A stretch of 64,000 nucleotides of DNA from Pseudomonas deceptionensis (GTDB taxonomy: Bacteria; Pseudomonadota; Gammaproteobacteria; Pseudomonadales; Pseudomonadaceae), in assembly GCF_900106095.1 (NCBI RefSeq), contig NZ_FNUD01000002.1, positions 3,431,501 to 3,495,500 on the forward strand. The letters run 5' to 3'. The position numbers were made by a program, and so were the translations under genes. Positions within the stretch are counted from its first letter, which is position 1. The number at the start of each line of letters is the position of its first letter. Positions 36,756 to 44,204 of the stretch are shown here, in pieces. Under the pieces are notes generated by a model, which was not told where the DNA came from, searched no databases, and saw only the letters and a list, made by a program, of their open reading frames with translations.

Positions 36756-38306
36756 ATGAAAACCGCACTCGCCCTTGCAATGTTAATGCTCGCAGGCGTC
36801 ATTCCCTGTGCCCAGGCATTGCCACTGACCCCCGACGAAAGTGCCGGCAAGCGCCTGTACCGGGAGGGTGTATCGGCGAGTGGTGAGCCCATCATGGCCA
36901 GGGTTGGCGCGGCCGGTATGTTGTTGCCCGCCACCAGCCTGCCCTGCGCCAACTGTCACGGCACCGACGGGCTCGGGCGCCCGGAAGGGGGTGTACGGCC
37001 GCCAGACCTGAGCTGGTCACGGCTCAGCAGCCTCCATGGCCAGCAGCAAGTCAATGGTCGAAGCTACCCGGCGTATTCGGACGGTGCGCTGGCCCGGGCC
37101 ATTCAGGAGGGCCGTGACCCCGGCGGCAATCGGCTCGACCCGGCCATGCCGCAGTTCGTCCTGTCAATCAGCGACCAGCGTAATCTCACGGCTTATCTCA
37201 AGCGCGTGGCGGATGATCGTGATCCCGGTCTCGAGGCCAATAGCATAAACCTGGGGACTTTATTGCCCACCGAAGGGCCGCTGGCCGAAGAGGGTGCCAC
37301 CATCGCCGCGGTGCTCAATGGCTCAGTGGCGCAAATCAACCAGGCAGGTGGCATTCATGGTCGGCAGTTGCGCCTGACCATCCTCGATCCCGGCCCGGAT
37401 CGCGCCAGTGCCGAGGAGGCGCTGGGCTGGCTGATTGATCAGGAACAGGTTTTCGCGTTGATCGCGCCCCTGGCCCCGGCACTCGACACCGAGCTTGCAC
37501 GGCACCTGGAGCAGGCGGGCGTTCCGCTGATCGGTGCGCTGTCGCTGCTCGGCACGAGCCAGTCCAGCAGGCTGATTTTCGAGCCCTTGCCGGGGTTGCG
37601 TGAGCAGTTGATTGCGCTGGCCGACTTCGCCAGCCAGGAGCTTGTGGCGTTGCAAGGGCCAACATTGATCCTGTACGCCGGCGCGCCCGGCCAGCAGAAG
37701 GCCGCGGATGAACTTGGCCTCTATTTGCAGGCCCATGCCTGGCAGGACGTCCATGTGCAGGCCTACGACCCGGTGCAGGAGCCGCTCCCGTCAGCTTCCC
37801 GCTCGGTGTTTTACCTGGGCAGCAGTGGCGGTTTTAGCAGTCTCGCCAACCGTTTGCAGGCGGCAGGGCAGGCGCCTTATCTGTTTGCCATGGCGCAGCA
37901 GGTGGCGGGGGATCTGTTTCAAGTACCCGTTGAGTTTTCCCGCAGGGTGTTTATTGCCTATCCCTTCATACCCAGTGACTGGACGCCTGCCGGACGTCTG
38001 GCGCTGACCCGGGTTCGCGAATCCGGGGGCCTTGGCGGGCAGTATGCCTTTGTGCAAGTAGGCGCCTTCAGCTCGATGCTGTTGTTCGCCGAAGCCATGA
38101 AACAGGCCGGAAGGGATGCCAGTCGCGAAAAGCTGGTCAGTGCCCTGGAAGGTCTGCATGACTTTGCCACCGGGCTGACGCCGCAGATCAGCTTCGGCCC
38201 CGGCCGCCGCCTGGGTCTCAATGGTGCCCATATCGTCACACTGGAACTGCCGGATCAGCGCTTTTACCTGGTAGCCCCCTATAAACCTGTTGCTGCGATG
38301 CCCTGA
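36756..38306 (+). CDS. Cytochrome c fused to a periplasmic amino-acid-binding-like domain
   Basis: A 516-residue exported fusion. After a signal peptide (cleavage after AQA), residues about 30-150 form a class I cytochrome c domain with the haem motif CANCH and a likely methionine ligand in DPAMPQF. From about residue 160 the sequence resembles type I periplasmic binding proteins of the Leu/Ile/Val family (LLPTEGPLAEEGATIAAVLNG, QAGGIHGRQLRLTILD, AFSSMLLFAEAMKQAG). The fusion could couple ligand sensing to electron transfer. It lies 9 bp after the second SCO gene. The ligand and partner are unknown. Confidence 0.85.
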   Translation: MKTALALAMLMLAGVIPCAQALPLTPDESAGKRLYREGVSASGEPIMARVGAAGMLLPATSLPCANCHGTDGLGRPEGGVRPPDLSWSRLSSLHGQQQVNGRSYPAYSDGALARAIQEGRDPGGNRLDPAMPQFVLSISDQRNLTAYLKRVADDRDPGLEANSINLGTLLPTEGPLAEEGATIAAVLNGSVAQINQAGGIHGRQLRLTILDPGPDRASAEEALGWLIDQEQVFALIAPLAPALDTELARHLEQAGVPLIGALSLLGTSQSSRLIFEPLPGLREQLIALADFASQELVALQGPTLILYAGAPGQQKAADELGLYLQAHAWQDVHVQAYDPVQEPLPSASRSVFYLGSSGGFSSLANRLQAAGQAPYLFAMAQQVAGDLFQVPVEFSRRVFIAYPFIPSDWTPAGRLALTRVRESGGLGGQYAFVQVGAFSSMLLFAEAMKQAGRDASREKLVSALEGLHDFATGLTPQISFGPGRRLGLNGAHIVTLELPDQRFYLVAPYKPVAAMP

Positions 38307-38319
38307 CCGGAGACCCCTT

Positions 38320-39273
38320 ATGAAACTCAATAATTGGTTGATCCTGCTGACCCTTTGGGGCCCGGTAGCGTTGTGCAGCAATGAGCCCGTCGTCGCACGG
38401 GTCAATGGCGAAGAAATCCCCGCATTTCGCCTTGAGCGTTTTTTCGCCGAGTACCTGGAAGACCAGGGGCGGGCAGTGGGCAACATCCGCAACCCCAAGG
38501 CTTATCAGCAATTGCGTCAAAAGGCGCTGGACGCCCTGATTGACAAGGAATTGCTCTGGCAGGAAGCCGTCAAGCGCGACGTTGTTATCAGCGACGCGCT
38601 GGTTAACGATCAGGTCGAGAAGACGCGCAAGGCAGTGGGTGGTACCGAAGTGTTTGCGCGCAAGCTAAACGACGCCGGCTTCGACGAGGCCAGTTATACC
38701 GAGTACACCCGCCGCGAACTGGCGGCACAAAAGGTGTTTGCTGAACTGACAACAGTTGCCGCGCCGGATGAACAACAGGTGCGTGCTTATTATGAGGAGC
38801 ACCGGTCCGAGATGAATCGGCCGGAGCAAGTCCATGCCCGGCATATTCTGATCAAGGTGGCTCAGGGGGCGAGCGACGCCACAATTGAGGCTGCGCGTCT
38901 ACGCTTGGTAGAGGTACGTCGGGAAATTACTCAGGGCGCTGACTTTGCCAACATTGCCAAAAGCCGTTCCGAAGGTTCTTCCGCCATCGAAGGCGGGGAT
39001 CTTGGCTACTTTCCCAAGGGGCGCATGCTGCCTGAGTTCGACGCGGTGGTCTTTGCCATGGCCGTGGGCGACATCAGCCAGCCGGTCCGCACCGCGGTGG
39101 GCTGGCATCTTATTTATTTGCAGAACCACTTGGATGCAGTTGATGTCACAGAAGAACAGGGATTTGCAATGGTTCGCACTTACCTCGCCCAACAGCAACA
39201 GTCGCAAGCGCGTCTCGAGGTCCTGGAGCAGCTACGGTCGCGCAACCGCATCGAGCGCACTGACAGTTATTGA
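38320..39273 (+). CDS. Exported parvulin-type peptidyl-prolyl isomerase
   Basis: A 317-residue periplasmic foldase of the SurA/PpiC/PrsA type. A short hydrophobic signal (cleavage near ALC/S) is followed by a SurA-like N-terminal helical region (VARVNGEEIPAFRLERFF, KALDALIDKELLWQEAVKR). The parvulin domain runs from about residue 170: VHARHILIKV, LGYFPKGRMLPEFDAVVFAM, then GWHLIYL. It is the last gene of the mnxG unit and probably helps fold the large secreted oxidase. GGAGACCCCTT precedes the ATG. Confidence 0.92.
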   Translation: MKLNNWLILLTLWGPVALCSNEPVVARVNGEEIPAFRLERFFAEYLEDQGRAVGNIRNPKAYQQLRQKALDALIDKELLWQEAVKRDVVISDALVNDQVEKTRKAVGGTEVFARKLNDAGFDEASYTEYTRRELAAQKVFAELTTVAAPDEQQVRAYYEEHRSEMNRPEQVHARHILIKVAQGASDATIEAARLRLVEVRREITQGADFANIAKSRSEGSSAIEGGDLGYFPKGRMLPEFDAVVFAMAVGDISQPVRTAVGWHLIYLQNHLDAVDVTEEQGFAMVRTYLAQQQQSQARLEVLEQLRSRNRIERTDSY

Positions 39274-39279
39274 AGCTGG

Positions 39280-39335
39280 CCCCAATAGTGGGGAAAAGCT
39301 CAAAATCACACCCGTGCGCGTCCCCGTCTTTGGGG
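39280..39335. promoter_or_regulatory. Two candidate activator sites upstream of the secretion/curli operon
   Basis: CCCCA-ATAG-TGGGG at 39280-39293 and CCCCG-TCTT-TGGGG at 39322-39335 are centred 42 bp apart, about four helical turns. They lie 75-130 bp upstream of the sigma-54 element at 39410. They fit the repeat seen before mcoA and mnxG. Confidence 0.55.
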
Positions 39336-39409
39336 GGACGGAGTAACCGGGATATTTTTTCATAATGAATATCAAGGAGATGCAGCGGCATTAAGACCGC
39401 TGCGCTGCC

Positions 39410-39425
39410 TGGCATGAAGTGTGCT
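39410..39425 (+). promoter_or_regulatory. Sigma-54 promoter of the secretion/curli operon
   Basis: TGGCATGAAGTGTGCT has a TGGCA -24 box and a TGC -12 box at ten-base spacing. Transcription would start near 39436, about 57 bases before the first start codon. Confidence 0.65.
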
Positions 39426-39492
39426 CAAGCCTAAGTAAGGTGAGCACTCTGTCAGGCTTGATACTCGGACCTGCAGTTACAAGGAGTCCACC

Positions 39493-40023
39493 TTGGTGAA
39501 CAAAGTATTGGTTGTTGATGACGAGCAGTTGCTTGCACAAAACCTGCAGGAGTATCTGCAGGCGCAAGGGCTGGAAGTCCGGATAGCGCACGAAGGTGCC
39601 AGAGCCATTGGTGTAGCAGAGAGTTTTGCACCCGATGTGGTGGTGTTCGATTACCGCTTGCCCGATATGGAAGGTTTTGAAGTTCTCGATACCGTTCGCC
39701 AGAACAGGACGTGTCACTTTGTACTGATTACCGGGCACCCCACCACTGAAGTGTGTGATCGGGCCCGCCAGCGTGGAGTCAGTCATATCCTGTTCAAGCC
39801 GTTTCCATTGGCAGAACTGGCACGAGCAATTTTTGACCTTTTAGGGGTGAGCCGCAAATCGGGTACCAGCCACAGCCGCTCTGAAGGATTCGTCGAACGA
39901 CGCAAGAACAGGAACGAGAGTTTCCCGCTGCAGTTGTACGACGGCAGTTGGGTGCTGGAGGATCGCCGACGAAAAACGGCATCCATTGCCCCTGACGACG
40001 AACACTTGCTCACCGGGAAGTAG
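39493..40023 (+). CDS. Receiver-domain protein with unassigned C-terminus
   Basis: A 176-residue response-regulator receiver protein. Acidic DD, the phospho-Asp in VVVFDYRLPDMEG and the Lys in ILFKPF are all present. The C-terminal about 55 residues contain ERRKNRNESFPLQLYDGSW and DRRRKTAS, with no recognisable helix-turn-helix or enzymatic domain. AAGGAG is six bases before a TTG (39493) and nine before a GTG (39496); either may be the start. It is the first gene after the sigma-54 promoter and precedes gspE by 84 bp, so it may control secretion activity rather than transcription. Confidence 0.8.
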   Translation: MVNKVLVVDDEQLLAQNLQEYLQAQGLEVRIAHEGARAIGVAESFAPDVVVFDYRLPDMEGFEVLDTVRQNRTCHFVLITGHPTTEVCDRARQRGVSHILFKPFPLAELARAIFDLLGVSRKSGTSHSRSEGFVERRKNRNESFPLQLYDGSWVLEDRRRKTASIAPDDEHLLTGK

Positions 40024-40107
40024 TGACGCGACAAGACGTTCCGGCCCAGGCCGCAATGGCTCGCCGCGTCGACAGGGCGTCAAGCCCCCGGCGTTGGAGA
40101 GCAAGCC

Positions 40108-41814
40108 ATGGACCGTCTATCCCTTGCCGTAGAACCGGCACTGCCGGACTGCGTACCGCCTCCTTTCTCCAGTGAGCAACTGGCCCAGGCCCGCGCCCTC
40201 GCTGTTACTTCAGGGGAGCGGGTTCTGGAGGCCCTGGGAGTACTCTGTGAACTGGCCCCCATGCCTTTCATCGAATGCCTCGGCCGAACGTTGCACTACC
40301 CCGTTCTGGATACCGACACCCTGTTCAAGGCCACCCCGGTATTCGACCGGGTCACTCTGGCCCAGTGCCTCAAACGCGAGTTCATGCTGCTGCGCCACGA
40401 CGAAACGGTCATTGGCGTGTTTGCCGATCCCTTTGATACTGCGCGCCTGGCCTGGATCGATGATTGCCTGCATGGCGCGCCGCTGTACCTGGTGCATGCC
40501 GATGACCTCAAGGCCTATCTGGCCCGTCATGAAGAAAGCTTTCATGCCGTGGAATCGCTCAACGCCCAGGCCGATACCCATGTTGAAAGCGACAACCTGC
40601 AAAGCTTGTCCCTGACCAGCATCAGTGAAGATGCCAGCGTTGTCGTCAAGCTGGTCAACTCGACCCTCTATGACGCGCTGAAAATGCACGCCAGCGATAT
40701 CCACCTGGGCACTACCGGTGGCGGCCTGGTGATCAAGTACCGGATCGACGGGGTGCTGAACAACATCAGCAAGATTCAGGGCAGCGAGTTCGCCGAACAG
40801 GTGATATCCCGGGTCAAGGTCATGGCCGAACTGGATATCGGCGAGAAGCGTGTGCCTCAGGATGGCCGTTTCAAGATTGGCATCAGTGGCCGCCAGATCG
40901 ATTTTCGGGTGTCCATCATGCCGAGCATTTTTGGCGAGGACGCGGTGCTGCGGGTGCTGGACAAGCAGGACCTGGCCGACAAGGTCAGCGGTGTACAGTT
41001 GCAGGCCCTGGGCTTCGCCGATGAAACCCTGCGCCAACTGCGGCGGCTGGCGGCCGAACCCTACGGCATGGTGCTGGTCACCGGCCCCACCGGCAGCGGC
41101 AAGACCACCACCCTCTACGCCATGATCACCGAGATCAACCACGGCGTGGACAAGATCATCACCATTGAAGACCCGGTGGAATACCAGCTGCCGGGCGTCC
41201 TGCAGATTCCGGTCAACGAGAAAAAAGGCCTGACCTTCGCCCGCGGTCTGCGCTCGATTTTGCGTCATGACCCGGACAAGATCATGGTCGGTGAAATCCG
41301 TGACCCCGACACCGCGCAGATTGCCGTGCAATCAGCCCTCACCGGGCACCTGGTGTTCACCACCATCCACGCCAACAACGTGTTCGACGTGATTGGCCGA
41401 TTTACCCAAATGGAAATCGATCCCTACAGCCTGGTCTCGGCCCTTAACGCGGTGCTCGCCCAGCGGCTGATCCGTCTGGTCTGTGCAACGTGCAGCACGC
41501 CGTATCAGCCCAGTGCCGATGAGTTGCAACTGTCCGGGCTCGATCCACACAAGGTCTCTGACTACCACTTCGTCCACGGCAAGGGGTGCGGCCATTGCCG
41601 GGGTACCGGTTATCGCGGGCGTACGGCCATTGCCGAGTTGCTGCACCTGGACGATGAACTGCGCCAGATGATCGTCGAGCGTCAGCCCGTAGCAAAAATC
41701 AAGGCCCTGGCCTGTAGCCGTGGCTTGCGCCTGCTGCGCGAGTCTGCCCTGGAACTGGTGCGGGAAGGGCGGACCACGCTCGAGGAGATCAACCGTGTCA
41801 CTTTTATCTCGTGA
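40108..41814 (+). CDS. gspE: Type II secretion/type IV pilus assembly ATPase GspE
   Basis: A 568-residue secretion ATPase with an N1E/MshEN-like N-terminal domain. Walker A is GPTGSGKTT at residues 326-334, the Asp box and Walker B (KIMVGEIRDPDTA) follow, and His box LTGHLVFTTIHANN is complete. The C-terminal zinc motif is CATC plus CGHC, as in GspE and PilB. It powers pseudopilus assembly at the inner membrane. It overlaps the next gene by 20 bp. Confidence 0.95.
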   Translation: MDRLSLAVEPALPDCVPPPFSSEQLAQARALAVTSGERVLEALGVLCELAPMPFIECLGRTLHYPVLDTDTLFKATPVFDRVTLAQCLKREFMLLRHDETVIGVFADPFDTARLAWIDDCLHGAPLYLVHADDLKAYLARHEESFHAVESLNAQADTHVESDNLQSLSLTSISEDASVVVKLVNSTLYDALKMHASDIHLGTTGGGLVIKYRIDGVLNNISKIQGSEFAEQVISRVKVMAELDIGEKRVPQDGRFKIGISGRQIDFRVSIMPSIFGEDAVLRVLDKQDLADKVSGVQLQALGFADETLRQLRRLAAEPYGMVLVTGPTGSGKTTTLYAMITEINHGVDKIITIEDPVEYQLPGVLQIPVNEKKGLTFARGLRSILRHDPDKIMVGEIRDPDTAQIAVQSALTGHLVFTTIHANNVFDVIGRFTQMEIDPYSLVSALNAVLAQRLIRLVCATCSTPYQPSADELQLSGLDPHKVSDYHFVHGKGCGHCRGTGYRGRTAIAELLHLDDELRQMIVERQPVAKIKALACSRGLRLLRESALELVREGRTTLEEINRVTFIS

Positions 41815-42598
41815 TCAGTATGTGGCCGTGCTTGGCGCCAGTGGTGTCGGCCTTGGCCAGTGCCGCGTCGGCGAAATCCGGTGGCTGAGCAGCGTCGGCT
41901 TTATCGACGAAGGTTTCCATGCCTGGGCGGTCGCCCTGGAAACCCTTGACCGTCTTCTTGGCGAACATGCGGCGACAGGGGCTCAATTGCGCGTGGTGAT
42001 CTCCGGGCACTTCAGCCGCTTTTGCCTGGTGCCCTGGAGCGAGCAGATCAACCGTCCCGATGAGCTGCTGGGGTTCGCCAAACTGTGTTTCGAGGACCTT
42101 TACGGCGCACCGGGCCAGGCCTGGAGTCTGGTGCTGTCGGCCGAGCCGGCAGGCTATGACCGGATCGCGGCAGCCTTGCCTCAAGCACTGCTGGAGCGTT
42201 TGCGCAGCCTGGTCGCGGGGCGCGGCCTGCGCCTGAGGTCGGTCCAGCCGTACTTGATGGCTGCGTTCAATCACTTCGATAAACGCCTGAGTACTGACGA
42301 TTTCCTCTTTGTCGTGGCCGAGCCGGTGCGCAGCGTGTTGCTCCTGGCGCGAGAAGGGCGTTGGGCTGCAGTGCGTTCAGTGGGCAGTAGCGACAGCGAT
42401 GCGGCACTGAGCGCATTGATCAGTCGTGAGCTCAAGCTGCAAGCGTCCAGCAGCGATCGCCCCTTGAGCATTTACCTGCATGCGCCAGCACGGCTGGACT
42501 CACCGCCCGAGGTGCCGGGTGTGCTGCTGTGTACGCTTGATGAGGACCGCACCGGCGTACGTGACAGCCTGTATGCCATGTCCCGGGCGGTGGCCTGA
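41795..42598 (+). CDS. PilM/GspL-like actin-fold assembly protein
   Basis: A 267-residue cytoplasmic protein with no signal peptide or membrane span. Its position after the ATPase gene and its sequence (VAVLGASGVGLGQCRVG, QLRVVISGHFSRFCLVPW, RGLRLRSVQPYLMAAFNHF) suggest the actin-like cytoplasmic part of GspL or a PilM homologue. The membrane and periplasmic parts of GspL are encoded by the next gene. GTG at 41795 is preferred, with GAGGAG upstream; it overlaps gspE by 20 bp. Similarity is weak, so the family call is partly by gene order. Confidence 0.65.
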   Translation: MSLLSRDQYVAVLGASGVGLGQCRVGEIRWLSSVGFIDEGFHAWAVALETLDRLLGEHAATGAQLRVVISGHFSRFCLVPWSEQINRPDELLGFAKLCFEDLYGAPGQAWSLVLSAEPAGYDRIAAALPQALLERLRSLVAGRGLRLRSVQPYLMAAFNHFDKRLSTDDFLFVVAEPVRSVLLLAREGRWAAVRSVGSSDSDAALSALISRELKLQASSSDRPLSIYLHAPARLDSPPEVPGVLLCTLDEDRTGVRDSLYAMSRAVA

Positions 42599-42599
42599 C

Positions 42600-43145
42600 A
42601 TGCGCGCGCTCATGCTCGATTTTCAGCCGTCTCGCCGGTCGGGCCCCTTGGGCTGGAGCCTGCTGGTGGCCGGTGTGCTGCTTGCAACGGGTTGCCTTGT
42701 GGGGCAGCAGCATTTCAGCGCCCTGGCCCAACAACAGCAAGGTGACTTGCAGACCACCCAACGGGTGCTGACTGGCAACAGCGGCGCCAAGGGCGGCTTG
42801 ACTGCGGCCCAAACCCGCGAACAGGCGCAGAACCTGGCGGAGATGCGCAAGGTCTCCCAGCAATTGCGCCGCCCCTGGGAGCGTCTGTTTGCCACCCTGG
42901 AAAGCCTGCCGCTGGACAACATCGCCTTGCTGAGCCTGACCCCGGATGCCCGCAAGGGCCAGGTGCGCATCAGTGCCGAAGCTCGCGATCTGGAAGCCAT
43001 GCTCGACTTTCACCGGCGCCTGGAGGCCAGTGACGAGCTGTCCGATGTGTCACTGCTGAGTCACGAAATCGTCGCCAACGTGCCGGAACACCCGGTGCAA
43101 TTCAACCTGTCGGCGACCTGGGAGATTGGCGATGCAAATCCCTAG
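42600..43145 (+). CDS. PilN/GspL-periplasmic-like membrane protein
   Basis: A 181-residue bitopic protein. One membrane segment (about residues 17-37) follows a short cytoplasmic tail, then a coiled-coil-like Gln-rich stretch and a ferredoxin-like domain with QVRISAEARDLEAMLDFHRRL, the pattern of PilN and GspL C-terminal domains. The ATG lies 1 base after the previous stop; the last 14 bp overlap the next gene. It likely pairs with the actin-fold protein before it. Confidence 0.7.
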   Translation: MRALMLDFQPSRRSGPLGWSLLVAGVLLATGCLVGQQHFSALAQQQQGDLQTTQRVLTGNSGAKGGLTAAQTREQAQNLAEMRKVSQQLRRPWERLFATLESLPLDNIALLSLTPDARKGQVRISAEARDLEAMLDFHRRLEASDELSDVSLLSHEIVANVPEHPVQFNLSATWEIGDANP

Positions 43146-43680
43146 GCTGATTGTCTACGAGTACCTCCAGGGGCTCGGCGTTCCCGGCCTGGCCGGAGCG
43201 GCGCTGGTGCTGATTGCGCTGGTGTATGGCCCGGCCGTACTGATGCCCGAGTGGCAAGCACTGCAGCAGCTCAATCAACAGACCCGTGAAGCCAGCGAGT
43301 ACCTGGCCCGTGTCGAAGACGGCAGCGTGGCAGCTCCGGCCGGCCCGCAACGCCAGCTTGACGATTTTCACAGCAAGTTACCGTCCCAGCCCCAGGCAAC
43401 CGTGGCCATCGACAAGATTTATGCCCTGGCCGCCCAGGAGCACATCACCCTGGCTCGTGGCGAATACTCCCTGGGCATCGACCCCAAGACCCACCTGGCG
43501 CGTTATCAGATTTTGCTGCCGGTACGCGGCAGTTATCCGCAACTGCGTCGCTTTCTTCACGCCTTGCTGGGGCAGTTGCCGGCGGTGGTGGTGGAGGACG
43601 TGGAGTTTCAACGTAAAAAGATCGCCGACACCGACCTGACTGGCCGGATCCGCATGACCCTTTATCTGTCGAGGTCATGA
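43132..43680 (+). CDS. PilO/GspM-like membrane protein
   Basis: A 182-residue bitopic protein. One membrane segment (about residues 19-40) precedes a coiled coil (WQALQQLNQQTREASEYL) and a ferredoxin-like domain including SYPQLRRFLHALLGQLPAVVVEDVEFQR, the standard PilO pattern. GGGAG precedes the ATG at 43132. PilN/PilO pairs form the inner-membrane alignment complex. It is overlapped by both neighbours. Confidence 0.72.
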   Translation: MQIPRLIVYEYLQGLGVPGLAGAALVLIALVYGPAVLMPEWQALQQLNQQTREASEYLARVEDGSVAAPAGPQRQLDDFHSKLPSQPQATVAIDKIYALAAQEHITLARGEYSLGIDPKTHLARYQILLPVRGSYPQLRRFLHALLGQLPAVVVEDVEFQRKKIADTDLTGRIRMTLYLSRS

Positions 43681-44204
43681 TGAACACTAAACGCGTGGTG
43701 GGCTGGGCAGGATTCTTCGCCGTGGCTGCGGCGCTGACCTGGGGCGCCGGATACCTGCAACCGGTGGAGGAGAGCGACGATCAGCTTGCCGTCGCTGCAC
43801 CCACGGGCAAAAAACCTTCCATCTTGCGGGGAGACTTGCCTGCTGTATCGACCACGGCCAAGGCCGCACCGATTCGCGACCTGAGCCCTGTCGGCGATCT
43901 GTTTTCCGCTCACAGCTGGAAGGCTGCAGCGGTCCTTGCCACGGTCATCGAACAACCCGTTGCCGTGACCCCGGCCGAACAGGCCCCGACCTTACCCCCC
44001 ATCCCTTTTCAATTTGTCGGCAGGCTTGATGACCGTCGCGACCTGCAAGTGTTTTTGCAGGACGGAGAAAAATTATACGTCGTGCGCAAAGGCGACGTAA
44101 TCGACAACACGTGGCGGATCGAGGGCATTTCCGATGTGGAGCTGAGCTTCGTCTACCTGCCGCTGCATTTGTCTCAGACACTGTCTGTGGGGAGCTCGCA
44201 ATGA
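43680..44204 (+). CDS. PilP/GspC-like protein linking platform and secretin
   Basis: A 174-residue protein with one N-terminal membrane segment (about residues 7-26), a proline/alanine-rich linker and a C-terminal small beta domain beginning PIPFQFVGRLDDRRDLQVFLQDGEKLYVVRKGD (long landmark, residues about 105-137). This homology-region-like domain is shared by GspC and PilP and contacts the secretin. GAGG precedes the second of two adjacent ATG codons (43680). It overlaps the secretin gene by 4 bp. Confidence 0.72.
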   Translation: MNTKRVVGWAGFFAVAAALTWGAGYLQPVEESDDQLAVAAPTGKKPSILRGDLPAVSTTAKAAPIRDLSPVGDLFSAHSWKAAAVLATVIEQPVAVTPAEQAPTLPPIPFQFVGRLDDRRDLQVFLQDGEKLYVVRKGDVIDNTWRIEGISDVELSFVYLPLHLSQTLSVGSSQ

